64,000 nt of DNA from Chloroflexales bacterium ZM16-3 (GTDB lineage Bacteria > Chloroflexota > Chloroflexia > Chloroflexales > Chloroflexaceae): assembly GCA_004138175.2 (NCBI GenBank), contig RYFE02000009.1, forward strand, positions 62,001 through 126,000, written 5' to 3'. This document shows, piece by piece, positions 26,915 to 35,582 of the stretch. A model generated the notes under the pieces. It was not told where the DNA came from. It did no database searches and was given only the letters and a program-made list of their open reading frames with translations. Every line of letters starts with the position of its first letter. Within the stretch, counting starts at the first letter, position 1. A program made the translations under genes and the position numbers.

Positions 26915-28350
26915 GCGGTTTCCGTTTCCGTGGGTCGCACATCATCACCGGGGCCAAGGCCGTTCACGATCCGGCGGAACTCCTCGCCGCGATGGAACTC
27001 GTTACGAAACATCCCGAAGCTCGCGCACCCCGGCGAGAGCAGCACCGTGTCCCCAGCCTCGGCCATCCCCCGCGCCGCCAGGATGGCCTGCTCGAAGTTG
27101 CCATATGGCCCGCCGACCGTCTGCAGCCTGCAATCTACAATCTGTAATTTGCAATCTGCAATCGCCTGTGTGAGCCGCGCCGTCGCGCTGCCCTCCAGCA
27201 GCACCAGCGCCCTCACCCGTTGGGCAATTGCCCGCCCCAGCTCGGCGAACTCCAGATCCTTGTCGGCACCGCCGGCGATCAGCACAATCGGTGTGGTTAT
27301 AGCCTCCAGACCGGCCAGGGCGGCGGCCGGGTTGGTGGCCGTCGTGTCGTTTACATAATGCACACCGTCAAGTTCACGCACAAGCTCCAGCCGGTGCTCC
27401 ACCCCGGCGAAGCCGCGCAGAGCCGTAGCAATCTGCGTGGGACTGACCCCGAAGCTGCGAGCCAGCGCCGCGGCGGCCAGGGCATTCGCCCGGCTGTGCG
27501 CCCCCGGCAGCCGGATGTCGCTCACCTGCGCTAGCGTCTCCTCTCCCAGCACCAGCCGACCATCAGCCGTTATCCGTGCCTCAGTCTCAGCCCCCGGCGT
27601 CGCATCGTAGTAAATCACCCGCCCCTGACCTGCCCCTCCCCGACTCCCGACTCCCGATTCCCGACTCCCGACCACCACCCCATCCTCGCCCTGGTGGGCG
27701 AAGATCTGCGCCTTGGCCCTGGCGTATGCCGCCATCGAGCCGTGCCAGTTGATGTGGTCGCCCGAGAGGTTGGTGATCAGGCTGTAGCGCGGGCTCAGCC
27801 CGGCCTCGCCGAGCCGCTCTAGCTGGAAGCTGCTCAGCTCCAGCACCACCGGCGTCTGCGCGGTGATCGTCTCCAGCGCCTCAAGGGCCGAGACGCGCAG
27901 GTTCCCGGCGGCCACCGTGTCGGGGAATGCCTCGCGCAGCATGGCCGCGAGCATCAGCGCGGTGGTGGTCTTGCCCTTGGTTCCGGTGACGCCGAGGATC
28001 GGGCCGGGGCAGACCCGGAAGAAGAGGGTCATCTCCGTCTCAATCGGCACTCCGGTCTGGCGACAGAGCGCCAGCCAGGGCGAGTCCGGTCGGACGGCGG
28101 GGTTGACGACGACGAGGTCACTGGAGGTGAAGTCATCAGTGCGGTGTTCGCCGAGGGTGTAGCGAAGGCTGGTGCCGAGCTGTGCGGCGGTCGAGTTGAG
28201 CTGGGCGAGGGGCGCTGCCAGCGCCTCGGGCGAGGCCATATCGGTGACAGTGACTCGGGCGCCCTGGCGGAGCAGCCATCTGGCAGCTCCCAGGCCACCC
28301 CCGTGAACCCCCAGCCCCATCACCAGAATGCGCTTACCGCGTAGATCCAT
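26911..28350 (-). CDS. murD: UDP-N-acetylmuramoylalanine--D-glutamate ligase with two in-frame heptamer blocks
   Basis: A 479-residue Mur ligase adding D-Glu. It shows KRILVMGLGVHGGGLGAARWL, the ATP loop GVTGTKGKTTTALML, LELSSFQLERL, NLSGDHINWHG, the MurD-type AGVEHRLELV and YVNDTTATNPAAAL, and the C-terminal LLSPGCASFGMF. There are two repeat-derived segments. About residues 228-237 (GSRESGVGSR) come from four GGGAGTC units. About residues 396-410 (ADCKLQIVDCRLQT) come from six CTGCAAT-type units. Both keep the frame and lie in surface loops by comparison with family alignments from memory. The start ATG 28350 (MDLRGKRILV) is chosen; the frame is open to 28413. Confidence 0.94.
   Translation of the reverse strand: MDLRGKRILVMGLGVHGGGLGAARWLLRQGARVTVTDMASPEALAAPLAQLNSTAAQLGTSLRYTLGEHRTDDFTSSDLVVVNPAVRPDSPWLALCRQTGVPIETEMTLFFRVCPGPILGVTGTKGKTTTALMLAAMLREAFPDTVAAGNLRVSALEALETITAQTPVVLELSSFQLERLGEAGLSPRYSLITNLSGDHINWHGSMAAYARAKAQIFAHQGEDGVVVGSRESGVGSRGGAGQGRVIYYDATPGAETEARITADGRLVLGEETLAQVSDIRLPGAHSRANALAAAALARSFGVSPTQIATALRGFAGVEHRLELVRELDGVHYVNDTTATNPAAALAGLEAITTPIVLIAGGADKDLEFAELGRAIAQRVRALVLLEGSATARLTQAIADCKLQIVDCRLQTVGGPYGNFEQAILAARGMAEAGDTVLLSPGCASFGMFRNEFHRGEEFRRIVNGLGPGDDVRPTETETA
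27121..27162. repeat. Six CTGCAAT-type heptamers inside murD
   Basis: Units CTGCAGC, CTGCAAT, CTACAAT, CTGTAAT, TTGCAAT, CTGCAAT, 42 bases in all, which is exactly 14 codons. They encode the ADCKLQIVDCRLQ-like segment that also appears in RecD2. Confidence 0.9.
27641..27671. repeat. Four CGACTCC heptamers inside murD
   Basis: CGACTCC, CGACTCC, CGATTCC, CGACTCC, CGA: the complement of GGGAGTC, in the murD coding sequence. Confidence 0.9.
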
Positions 28351-28386
28351 AGCTGGGGTGTGAGGAAGGCTGAGCTCCCCCACACT

Positions 28387-28428
28387 GTAAGGGCGCCCCT
28401 TGTGGGCGCCCACAAGGGGCGTCCTTAC
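28387..28428. repeat. 20-bp inverted repeat between mraY and murD
   Basis: Arms 28387-28406 and 28409-28428 pair with a single G-T pair. The mraY stop lies inside the element. A related half-copy (GGCGCCCACAAGGGGCGCCC) occurs at about 19322-19341, upstream of ddl. Confidence 0.75.
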
Positions 28429-29528
28429 TGCCCCGGCGTCTCCACCACAACGATTGGCTCAGAGTCAGCCCGCTGCGTGTCCGGGCTAGGCCGGGCGAAG
28501 GTGATCGCCAGCGAGATCGCGACCATCGCGGCCACAGTGCCGATCAGCACAAAGCGCTGCGTCACCTGAACCTGGCTCCAGCCTAGCAGCTCAAAGTGGT
28601 GGTGCAGCGGTGCCATCTTGAAGATCCGTCGGCCCTCGCCATAGCGGTGCTTCGTCCACTTAAAGTAGCCAGTCTGTAGCATGCTCGAGAGCGCCTCGAC
28701 GATAAAGATCACCCCGACCACCGGCAGCAGCAGCCATTGCTGCGACTGGAGCGCCACAATCGCCAGCACCGCGCCCAGCGCCAGTGAGCCAAGGTCGCCC
28801 ATAAAGACCTGGGCCGGGTGGGCGTTGTACCAGAGGAAGGCCGCACATGCCCCCACCAGGGTGAAGCTGAAGGCCATCAGGTTCGTCAGCCGGGGCTCGG
28901 CCAGGAAGGTCATCACCCCGTATGCCGCGAAGGCCATGGTCAGGTTCCAGCCGGCCAGGCTGTCCAGCCCATCGGTGATATTCACCGCGTTGGAGATGAA
29001 GACAATGATCAGCGTGGCGATCGGGATGAACCAGACCCCGATATTCCGCTCCCCCAGGAAGGGGATCTGCACCAGCCCATCGTGCTCCAGGCCGAAGGGC
29101 TTGGGCAGGTAGAGCGCCAGGCTGGCGATGAAGGCCACCGCCAGCATCAGCAGAAACTTGTAGCGCACCGTGAAGCCGTAGGTCTTCGAGTGCGACTTCG
29201 TGAGCGTCATCCAGTCGTCGATGCCGCCCAGAACGGCGAAGCTCACCAGCACCGCCAGGGGCAGCAGCATCGACCAGCGGTCAACCAGGTTAAACAGCAC
29301 CGTCAGCAGCACCACCGTGCTGACGATCATGACGCCGCCCATCGTGGGCGTGCCCATCTTGGTCATATGGCTCTGCGGGCCATCAATGCGTATCTGCTTG
29401 CCGAGCTTATGGCGGCGGGCGAACTTCACCCACCACCCGCCGACGAACAAGGTTAGCACAAAGGCTGCGGCGGCCAGCAGCAGGGCGCGGGCCATATCCT
29501 GCACCAGCACCGCACGTAGAACGTCCAA
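28425..29528 (-). CDS. mraY: Phospho-N-acetylmuramoyl-pentapeptide transferase
   Basis: A 367-residue integral membrane enzyme with about ten helices, which makes lipid I from UDP-MurNAc-pentapeptide and undecaprenyl phosphate. It carries KMGTPTMGGVMI (the KxGTPTMGG signature), GGIDDWMTLTKSHSKT with the DD motif, NAVNITDGLDSLAGW, MGDLGSLALGA and KMAPLHHHFELLGW with the HHH motif. It starts with TTG at 29528, directly after the murF stop; GAGGAGGAG at the end of murF serves as the ribosome-binding site. It lies between murF and murD, the classical order. Confidence 0.96.
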   Translation of the reverse strand: MDVLRAVLVQDMARALLLAAAAFVLTLFVGGWWVKFARRHKLGKQIRIDGPQSHMTKMGTPTMGGVMIVSTVVLLTVLFNLVDRWSMLLPLAVLVSFAVLGGIDDWMTLTKSHSKTYGFTVRYKFLLMLAVAFIASLALYLPKPFGLEHDGLVQIPFLGERNIGVWFIPIATLIIVFISNAVNITDGLDSLAGWNLTMAFAAYGVMTFLAEPRLTNLMAFSFTLVGACAAFLWYNAHPAQVFMGDLGSLALGAVLAIVALQSQQWLLLPVVGVIFIVEALSSMLQTGYFKWTKHRYGEGRRIFKMAPLHHHFELLGWSQVQVTQRFVLIGTVAAMVAISLAITFARPSPDTQRADSEPIVVVETPGQ

Positions 29529-31010
29529 TTACTCCTCCTCCTCGGGCTGGCGTTGGAGTGCTGCGACGACTCGCTCAAGCTCCATCCCGCGCGATGCCTT
29601 GACCAGCACATAGTCACCGGCCTGAAGCAGCGGGAGGATCGCAGCGCCCCCGTCCTCGCTCGTGTCGAAGGCCATGATCTGGCTCACGGGCATCCCCGCA
29701 TGCTCGGCGGCCTCGGCGATCCACCTGGCTCGCCTGCCGATCGTAACGAGCAGTTGGGCGACCTCTGCCGCCCGCCGGCCAACTTGGCGGTGGCCCTCCT
29801 CCTCGGCCCCCCCCAGCTCAAGCATATCGCCCAGGATGGCCACCCGCCGCCCGTCAGTGTCGGCGAGCAGGTCGAGGGCGGCCAGGGTCGAGATCGGTGC
29901 CGCGTTGTACGAGTCGTCGATCAGGGTCGATCCGGCTGCGCCGGGCAGCACGCGCAGCCGGGGCTGCGCCTCGGGGTCGCTCAGGCCAGCCAGAATATCA
30001 TCCCAGGCCATCCCCATGATCAAGCCCACGCTGATCGCCGCCAGCGCCAGGTAGACGCTGTGGCGACCGATCAGCGGCAGCCGCATCGCCACACTCCCGC
30101 CGCCATAGTGGGCACGCATACCTATACCGCCGAGCCCGTAGCTCACCACCTCGTCGGCCCAGAGGGTCGCCGTCGGCGCAAGGCCATAGGTGAAGACTCT
30201 CGCAGTCGTATACTCAGTCATCCCCAGCACGCGCGGGTCGTCGGCGTTCAGTACCACCCATCCATCCTCGGGAAGCGACTCGGCCAGCTCGCCCTTGGCG
30301 TGCGTGATCGCCTCGATCGTCTTCAGGCGCTCCAGGTGCGTGGGGCCGACATTCGTCACCAGGCCGATCAGTGGCCGGGCGAGATTCGCCAGAAAGCGGA
30401 TCTCGCCCGGCGCCCACATCCCCATCTCCAGCACCGCCACCTCGTGGTCCGGCGTCAGGCGAAGCAGGGATGTGGGTAACGTGGCCTCGCTATTAAAGCT
30501 GCGTTTACTTTTTAAGGTGCGGAACCGACGGCTGAGGACAGCCGCCACGACCTCTTTTGTCGAGGTCTTGCCCACACTGCCGGTGATACCAACAACGGTT
30601 AGCGTGAGCTGTCGGCGATGGTAGACGGCCAGCCGCTGCACGGCCATAAGCGGGTCGTCTACGGCGATGAGAAGGCACGTTCCGGGGGCCGTGTCAGCGA
30701 GACCCTCGCCCGTCGCTGGGTCGATCAGCGCCCAGGGGCGCTCGGTCTGGGCCAGAGATTCGCTGCGGGCCTCCACCTCGGCGCGAGTGACCAGAGCCCC
30801 CTGCGCGCCGTGTGCGATCACATCGGGAAGAAAGGAATGTCCGTTGGTGCGCTCGCCAGCCAGGGCGATGAAGAGCATCCCTGGCTCAACCTCGCGCGAG
30901 TCGGTCACCGCCTCGCCGAACGTCACATCCTGCCACTGGGGCGGGATATGCGGCATCTCGCGGGACCATTGCGGTTGCACACCATACAGAACATGAACCA
31001 GTCGTAACAC
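29529..31010 (-). CDS. murF: UDP-N-acetylmuramoyl-tripeptide--D-alanyl-D-alanine ligase
   Basis: A 493-residue Mur ligase adding D-Ala-D-Ala. Motifs: VTDSREVEPGMLFIALAGERTNGHSF at the N-terminus, the ATP loop GITGSVGKTSTKE, LEMGMWAPGEIRFLA, TNVGPTHLERL, DDSYNAAPISTLAALDLL, and AILGDMLELG near the C-terminus. The start is GTG 31010, supported by AGGAGG 6 nt upstream. murE, which normally precedes murF, is not here. The gap to ftsI (31011-31141) holds only a small stem (ATCCCAACGAAGGGAT on the minus strand) and a weak heptamer-like remnant. Confidence 0.95.
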   Translation of the reverse strand: MLRLVHVLYGVQPQWSREMPHIPPQWQDVTFGEAVTDSREVEPGMLFIALAGERTNGHSFLPDVIAHGAQGALVTRAEVEARSESLAQTERPWALIDPATGEGLADTAPGTCLLIAVDDPLMAVQRLAVYHRRQLTLTVVGITGSVGKTSTKEVVAAVLSRRFRTLKSKRSFNSEATLPTSLLRLTPDHEVAVLEMGMWAPGEIRFLANLARPLIGLVTNVGPTHLERLKTIEAITHAKGELAESLPEDGWVVLNADDPRVLGMTEYTTARVFTYGLAPTATLWADEVVSYGLGGIGMRAHYGGGSVAMRLPLIGRHSVYLALAAISVGLIMGMAWDDILAGLSDPEAQPRLRVLPGAAGSTLIDDSYNAAPISTLAALDLLADTDGRRVAILGDMLELGGAEEEGHRQVGRRAAEVAQLLVTIGRRARWIAEAAEHAGMPVSQIMAFDTSEDGGAAILPLLQAGDYVLVKASRGMELERVVAALQRQPEEEE

Positions 31011-31141
31011 AGCGCCCTCCTGACATCCCTTCGTTGGGATGGCTGCATCTTCAGGATACAGCCGAGGGCAATTATAGCATCATCCTCCTTATGGGCTGCG
31101 GTAGCAGCCGAGCGTTACGTGCAATATTCAGCACTCAACAC

Positions 31142-32971
31142 TCATGGTGTCACCCCAGGAATCTCCTGGCCCTCGCTAAGGAGGGTCGGGTCGGGCGGGA
31201 TCTTCTCGTAGCGCAGCAGCTGATCCATGATGTTGTAGTAGACCGGGATGGCTGTCGTCACGCCCCAGATATCGTCCTTCGGCCGGTCGATCTTCACCAG
31301 CACCACGTAGCGGGCGTCCTCGGCCGGGGCCATCCCCAGCACCGAGCCGATTGTGTAGCTTGGGTCGTAGCCGCCGCCCTCCAGCGGGATAGACGACGTG
31401 CCGGTCTTGGCCGTCACCTGATAGCCCGGCACGAGCCACTGGTCGGCGTAGCTGCCAGTCTGCGCCGCCCACACCACCGGGGCGTAGTGGTTGGCCGAGT
31501 TCACCATCATGCGCCGCAGTGTCCAGGCCACGCCCTTCTCAATCGGCTGGCCAACCTGAACGGGCTGCGTGTCAGTGCAGCGCTCGGCCTGACAGCGCCG
31601 CTCCACAATATAGGGCCGCATCATCACGCCATTATTGGCGATCGCGGCGGCGGCCTGCACCATCTGGAGGGGCGTCACCGAGATGCCCTGTCCATAGGCG
31701 TTGGTTAGGAAGCTCAGGTCGTTGTAGGCGTCCGTGCCCCAGCTGTTGACAATACCGGCCTCCTCACCGCCCATATCGACGCCGGTGAGCTTGCCGAATC
31801 CGAACTTGTCCACCATGCTGTAGAACTTCTCCGGCCCGGTGATCTCATTCAGCTGAAGCGCGCCCACGTTGCTAGAGTAGTAGATCACGTGGGCCGGGTC
31901 GATCATCCCATTGCCGCCGCCGTTCCAGTTGCTGAGCGACTGGCCGAAGCGGTAAATCGTGCCCGTGTCGTTCACCTGCGTGTCGGCGGTGAAGCTGCGG
32001 GTCTGTAGTCCAGCGGATACCGTAATCATCTTGAAGGTGCTGCCCGGCTCATACAGGCTGCTGATCGCCGGGTTGCGCCCGTACACATCGGCCGGGTAGT
32101 CGCCATAGCGGTTCGGGTCGAAGGTCGGCCAGCTGGCCATCCCCCGGATCGCCCCGGTCTTCGGGTCGAGCACAATAATGCTACCGCCGTCGGCATCGTG
32201 CTTCTCGATCGCCTGCTGAAGCTCGCGCTCGATCACATACTGCACGAGCGGGTCGATCGTCAGCCTGAGATCCTCTCCGTTGCGCGGTGGGATCGTGCGC
32301 GACGGCGCGATGGCGATCGGGTTCTTATTCGGGTCGAACTCCGCCTCAAGGCTGCCGTTACTCCCCTGGAGTTGGCCGTTATAGAAGCCCTCGACGCCGC
32401 TGATTCCATCGCCGTTATCGTTGGCGGCCCCGATCAGCTGGGCGGCGAAGGTGCCCTGCGGGTAGACCCGTCGCGGCTCGTACTGCCAGTGCAGCCCCGG
32501 CTCGTTCAGCGCGTCCACTTGCGCGGCAACCTGCGGGTCGAGCCAGCGCGCCACCGGCAGCCAGTAGTGCTCGGTGTCGGTGAGCGATGTAAGGATATCT
32601 GCGGAGTCTTTCCCAAGCAGGGCCGAGAGCGTCAGGGCCAGGCGCGCAGCCTTGTCTGGGTTGATCTGGGAGGGCACCACCCACAGGCTCTCGCGATCCA
32701 CATCCATAGCCAGAACATTGCCGAGGCGGTCGGTGATCAGGCCGCGCTGCGCCTGGATGGGCACCTGCTGGTCGATCTCGGCGCGGGCCTGGGCCGAGAG
32801 TGTGTCGTGCTGGGCCACCTGTAGGTCGCCAAGGCGCACCACCACGCGGGCGACAAGCACCAGGCAGAGCAGCAGCACGGCGTTGATACGCCAGCGCTCA
32901 AGCCGCACACGCGCGGGGGGCGTGGCGGCTTCAGGGCGGGCTCGCGGCGGGTTGTTGGTGCGTGTGGCCAT
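31142..32971 (-). CDS. ftsI: Division-specific penicillin-binding protein (FtsI/PBP2 type)
   Basis: A 609-residue class B PBP, the transpeptidase partner of FtsW. A short cytoplasmic tail and membrane helix (about 27-47, INAVLLLCLVLVARVVV) are followed by the dimerisation domain (QRGLITDRLGNVLA). The transpeptidase domain has the Ser-x-x-Lys motif EPGSTFKM (around residue 309), Ser-x-Asn in YYSSNVGA (around 363-370) and KTGT in VTAKTGTSS (around 520). There is no C-terminal PASTA domain. It sits between the ftsL-like gene and murF, the standard dcw place. Confidence 0.95.
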   Translation of the reverse strand: MATRTNNPPRARPEAATPPARVRLERWRINAVLLLCLVLVARVVVRLGDLQVAQHDTLSAQARAEIDQQVPIQAQRGLITDRLGNVLAMDVDRESLWVVPSQINPDKAARLALTLSALLGKDSADILTSLTDTEHYWLPVARWLDPQVAAQVDALNEPGLHWQYEPRRVYPQGTFAAQLIGAANDNGDGISGVEGFYNGQLQGSNGSLEAEFDPNKNPIAIAPSRTIPPRNGEDLRLTIDPLVQYVIERELQQAIEKHDADGGSIIVLDPKTGAIRGMASWPTFDPNRYGDYPADVYGRNPAISSLYEPGSTFKMITVSAGLQTRSFTADTQVNDTGTIYRFGQSLSNWNGGGNGMIDPAHVIYYSSNVGALQLNEITGPEKFYSMVDKFGFGKLTGVDMGGEEAGIVNSWGTDAYNDLSFLTNAYGQGISVTPLQMVQAAAAIANNGVMMRPYIVERRCQAERCTDTQPVQVGQPIEKGVAWTLRRMMVNSANHYAPVVWAAQTGSYADQWLVPGYQVTAKTGTSSIPLEGGGYDPSYTIGSVLGMAPAEDARYVVLVKIDRPKDDIWGVTTAIPVYYNIMDQLLRYEKIPPDPTLLSEGQEIPGVTP

Positions 32972-33001
32972 ACGTTTAGGGTACAGGGGCGGCGCTGCAA
33001 A

Positions 33002-33400
33002 TTAAGGAGTGGTACTGGCGGATCCTATCCCCTGTCCGCTATCCCCTGTACCCTCACTTGGGATATTCAGGTAGCGCACCTGGTCGGGTGCGATCGGGCG
33101 CAGGCCAATCTGCTCGGCGCGACGACGGATCAGCTCAAGCGACTGAGCGTGGGCCTCGCGCACCTGAAGCTGTGAGCGCTCGCGCATCAGATCCGTCTTC
33201 TCGGCCTCCAGACGCGAGATCGCGTAGCCTCTCGTGGCCACAGCGCCAGTCTGGACAAGGACGATCAGGCTCATAAGAGCCAGGATGAACACCAGCCCAA
33301 GCAGATAGCGGCTTCCATCGAGCCGCATGTATTGGGGCAGGGTGATCCGCCGCTTGCGGGCCTCGCTAATAGTAGAGATGCGCTGAGTGTTGACGGCCAT
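33002..33400 (-). CDS. ftsL: FtsL/DivIC-like division protein with repeat-derived tail
   Basis: A 132-residue bitopic protein: basic N-terminus, one membrane helix near 34-54 (LLGLVFILALMSLIVLVQTGA), then a coiled coil of about 50 residues (AISRLEAEKTDLMRERSQLQVREAHAQSLELI) ending in the IGL-P motif typical of FtsL/FtsB-type proteins (EQIGLRPIAPDQVRYL). Sequence conservation in this family is low, so the name rests on topology and position between rsmH and ftsI. The last ~15 residues (GTGDSGQGIGSAS) are encoded by GGGACAG-type heptamers at 33027-33055, so the original C-terminus may have been altered. Confidence 0.82.
   Translation of the reverse strand: MAVNTQRISTISEARKRRITLPQYMRLDGSRYLLGLVFILALMSLIVLVQTGAVATRGYAISRLEAEKTDLMRERSQLQVREAHAQSLELIRRRAEQIGLRPIAPDQVRYLNIPSEGTGDSGQGIGSASTTP
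33027..33055. repeat. GGGACAG-family heptamers at the ftsL 3' end
   Basis: On the plus strand TATCCCCTGTCCGCTATCCC and CTGTACCC: four imperfect units of the same type as the ftsA-ftsZ array, within the last codons of the ftsL-like gene. Confidence 0.75.
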
Positions 33401-33423
33401 AGCATACTCCAGTCAGTGTCTCA

Positions 33424-34401
33424 CTATCTCAGTATTTCAGTGATCTTCTCGGCGACCCGCAGCTTCGCGCTGCGAGATCTGGGGTTGGCTGCCAGCTCTT
33501 CCTCGCCAGCTTCGATCGGCTTCTTCGTAATAATCCGCAGGCGCGGCGTCTGCTCGTTGGCGCTGCCGCCATAGCCCGACTCGGCCCGAAAAAATAGCTT
33601 GACGATCCGATCCTCCAGCGAGTGAAAGCTGATCACCGCAAGCCGCCCGCCGTCCCGCAGCAGATCCACGGCCTGCGGCAGGGCCGCCTCCAGCTGATCC
33701 AGCTCGCCGTTGACCGCGATGCGTAGCGCCTGGAAGGTGCGCGTTGCCGGGTGGATGCGCTCGCGTCCGCCCCGGCTAACCGCCCTCGCCACCAGGGCAG
33801 CCAGCTCGGCTGTGCGCGTGAACGGTGCCTGCTTTCGTCGCTCGGCGATCAGCCGGGCGACCCGCCGCGAGCCGCGCTCCTCGCCATAGCGAAAGATAAT
33901 ATCTGCCAGGGCCACCTCATCCAGGCTATTCACCAGGTCAGCCGCTGTCGGTCCGTGGGTCGGGTCGAGCCGCATATCGAGCGGCCCGTCATTGCTAAAG
34001 GCGAAGCCGCGCTCCGCCGTGTCGATCTGATATGACGAGACCCCCAGGTCGAGCAGAATTCCATCTACGAGATGATCCGCGCCGGTGCCGTGGGCGATTG
34101 TGGCCATCTCGGCGAAGCGCCCGTGGTGCAGCGAGTAGCTTTCGGGCGGCAGCTGCGCCGCCTCAAGCCGCTCTCGGGCTGCCGCCAGCGCGGCTGGGTC
34201 GGCGTCGATGCCGATCAGCCGCCCCCCCGGCTGCGCCGCCTGAAGCAGGGCCAGTGCGTGGCCACCCCCGCCGAGGGTCCCGTCAAGGTAGACCCCGCCG
34301 GGCTGAGGCTGTAGGGCTTCCCGTACTTCATTGGGTAGGACAGAGACGTGGTGGAATAATGTTGAATGTTGAATGTTGAATGTTGAATTGGTCTGAGACA
34401 T
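33424..34401 (-). CDS. rsmH: 16S rRNA (cytosine-1402-N4)-methyltransferase
   Basis: A 325-residue SAM-dependent methyltransferase. It shows [14 protein letters not shown], the SAM-binding [72 protein letters not shown] and [18 protein letters not shown]. All are RsmH hallmarks. The start chosen is ATG 34401 (GAAGG lies 5 nt upstream; the frame is open from 34422). The first ~13 residues after Met ([13 protein letters not shown]) are encoded by four TGTTGAA heptamers at 34360-34387, so the N-terminus ahead of HHVSVLP is repeat-made. It follows mraZ by 24 bases. Confidence 0.95.
   Translation of the reverse strand: MSQTNSTFNIQHSTLFHHVSVLPNEVREALQPQPGGVYLDGTLGGGGHALALLQAAQPGGRLIGIDADPAALAAARERLEAAQLPPESYSLHHGRFAEMATIAHGTGADHLVDGILLDLGVSSYQIDTAERGFAFSNDGPLDMRLDPTHGPTAADLVNSLDEVALADIIFRYGEERGSRRVARLIAERRKQAPFTRTAELAALVARAVSRGGRERIHPATRTFQALRIAVNGELDQLEAALPQAVDLLRDGGRLAVISFHSLEDRIVKLFFRAESGYGGSANEQTPRLRIITKKPIEAGEEELAANPRSRSAKLRVAEKITEILR
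34360..34387. repeat. Four TGTTGAA heptamers in the rsmH 5' coding region
   Basis: Exactly four copies (28 bases). TTCAATATTCAACATTC at 34408-34424, between rsmH and mraZ, forms the complementary arm. Confidence 0.92.
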
Positions 34402-34425
34402 ATGGCCTTCAATATTCAACATTCG

Positions 34426-34857
34426 TTAGATCCCGAGGGCCGCCATCTGCTCGGCGATACCGGCACCGCTGGTATCGAGCTGCTCCATCACTGCGCGCCA
34501 GCGCTCGGCAGACCACAGCTCGAAGTAGGTGTCCATGCCGGTGATGACCACCTGCTCGGCGAGCCCGGCGTACTCGCGCAGGTTCTGCGGGACGAGGATG
34601 CGCCCCTGACGGTCAACCTCGACCTCAGCGGCGTTCGAGAAGAGGATGCGGCGTAGGTTGCGGGCCTCGGGGCTGCCCAGCGAGAGGCTGCTCACCTTCT
34701 GGGCCAACTGCTGCCAGACCTGGCGGGGGAATGCCTGGAGGCACTGATCGAAGCCGCGTGTGAGTACCATCCCTTCGCCTAGATCCTCGCGGAAGCGGGA
34801 GGGGACGGCCACGCGGCCCTTCTCATCAATGCTGTGTTCGAACTCGCCTAGGAACAC
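34426..34857 (-). CDS. mraZ: Transcriptional regulator MraZ
   Basis: A 143-residue protein with two SpoVT/AbrB-like repeats. The first is FLGEFEHSIDEKGRVAVPSRFRE with the DxKGR motif; the second is FSNAAEVEVDRQGRILVPQNLREYA with DxxGR. MraZ represses its own dcw operon in other bacteria by binding GTGG-type boxes in the leader. Three boxes with 10-bp spacing lie just upstream (34907-34932). It is the first gene of the cluster, the usual position. Confidence 0.96.
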   Translation of the reverse strand: MFLGEFEHSIDEKGRVAVPSRFREDLGEGMVLTRGFDQCLQAFPRQVWQQLAQKVSSLSLGSPEARNLRRILFSNAAEVEVDRQGRILVPQNLREYAGLAEQVVITGMDTYFELWSAERWRAVMEQLDTSGAGIAEQMAALGI

Positions 34858-34906
34858 GGTGCGCTCTCAGTGTTAAGGTATTTTGTGAAGAAAATCTGTT
34901 CGAATT

Positions 34907-34932
34907 CCCCACTTTTCCCCACTTTTCCCCAC
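34907..34932 (-). promoter_or_regulatory. Three tandem MraZ boxes
   Basis: On the minus strand GTGGGG occurs three times at 10-bp intervals, the first two followed by AAAA, so each repeat reads AAAAGTGGGG. This agrees with the AAAGTG[T/G]-N3 boxes described for MraZ (from memory). They lie between the -10 box and mraZ, where bound MraZ would block the polymerase. Confidence 0.85.
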
Positions 34933-34942
34933 CATTTGGGCC

Positions 34943-34971
34943 ATTATATACCACCCTGCATGCAATTTCAA
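34943..34971 (-). promoter_or_regulatory. Main dcw promoter
   Basis: On the minus strand TTGAAA (34966-34971), a 17-bp spacer and TATAAT (34943-34948). The predicted start is about 34936, just before the MraZ boxes. This promoter may serve the whole mraZ-ftsZ series. Confidence 0.85.
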
Positions 34972-35293
34972 GCATTTGGGGCCGTTCCTAAGCATTCTGT
35001 GATGTTTGGTGTCTGTAGTACTCTTTACACCCGAACACTATTCCCCACCTGATTCGGAGGGCGAGAGGCGCGGGCAAGTCCTCGCTGAGAACCTCCGCGC
35101 TGGGCGAAGGGGAATCTTGTGTAGGGCCGTGTTATAATGCAAAACTTGTGGCGTAGCCGCTGCTCCACGGGAATCCGCACCACATCAACCTTCAGTGCCT
35201 CATTCCGCTCAGTGCTATAAGTGAAGATGAGGATGGCGGCTGGGAGCATGCCATCGCCTGCGCCGAACTGCTTTGCCAATCCTAAAGAGCGCC

Positions 35294-35581
35294 ATGATTC
35301 AGCAGAACCTGACCACCATCACTATCGAGCGTCGCAACTATGGCAGGCGCTATAGCGAGCTACCGGTCGATAAGATCGACCGCGACGGATTCGAGATCGA
35401 TTGCGCTGGGGCATACGCCCGACCTGCCCACTACGACCTGTGCGCTGGCGATATTGTGCGCTGGCGCGAGGGCGAGCGCGCCATTGAGGCCGTCATTGTT
35501 GCCGTCGCGCGCGGCGACGACCTCGTGAGCGTCACCATCGCCGACGCGCACCCCTTGCCGCCTGAGTTCTTCTACTATTAG
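35294..35581 (+). CDS. Small hypothetical protein (95 aa)
   Basis: Starts MIQQNLTTITIERRNYGRRY and ends PPEFFYY; the middle has alternating hydrophobic and charged residues (GDIVRWREGERAIEAVIVAV), suggesting a small beta-barrel-like fold. No signal peptide, membrane helix or known motif. ATG 35294 has AAAGAG 6 nt upstream; the frame is open from 35273. TATAAT at 35133-35138 may belong to its promoter. It lies head-to-head with mraZ and converges on the MFS gene. I do not recognise it. The stretch 34972-35293 holds no other gene that I would support. Confidence 0.6.
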   Translation: MIQQNLTTITIERRNYGRRYSELPVDKIDRDGFEIDCAGAYARPAHYDLCAGDIVRWREGERAIEAVIVAVARGDDLVSVTIADAHPLPPEFFYY

Positions 35582-35582
35582 A

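Noticed and set aside
30970-31145. A hidden murE between ftsI and murF
   Set aside because: Only 131 bases separate the genes; there is no room, and no Mur-ligase motifs besides those of murF were seen in this part.
35025-35279. Minus-strand frame of 84 codons upstream of mraZ
   Set aside because: It overlaps the gene-free leader and promoter region, has no family match and no good ribosome-binding site.
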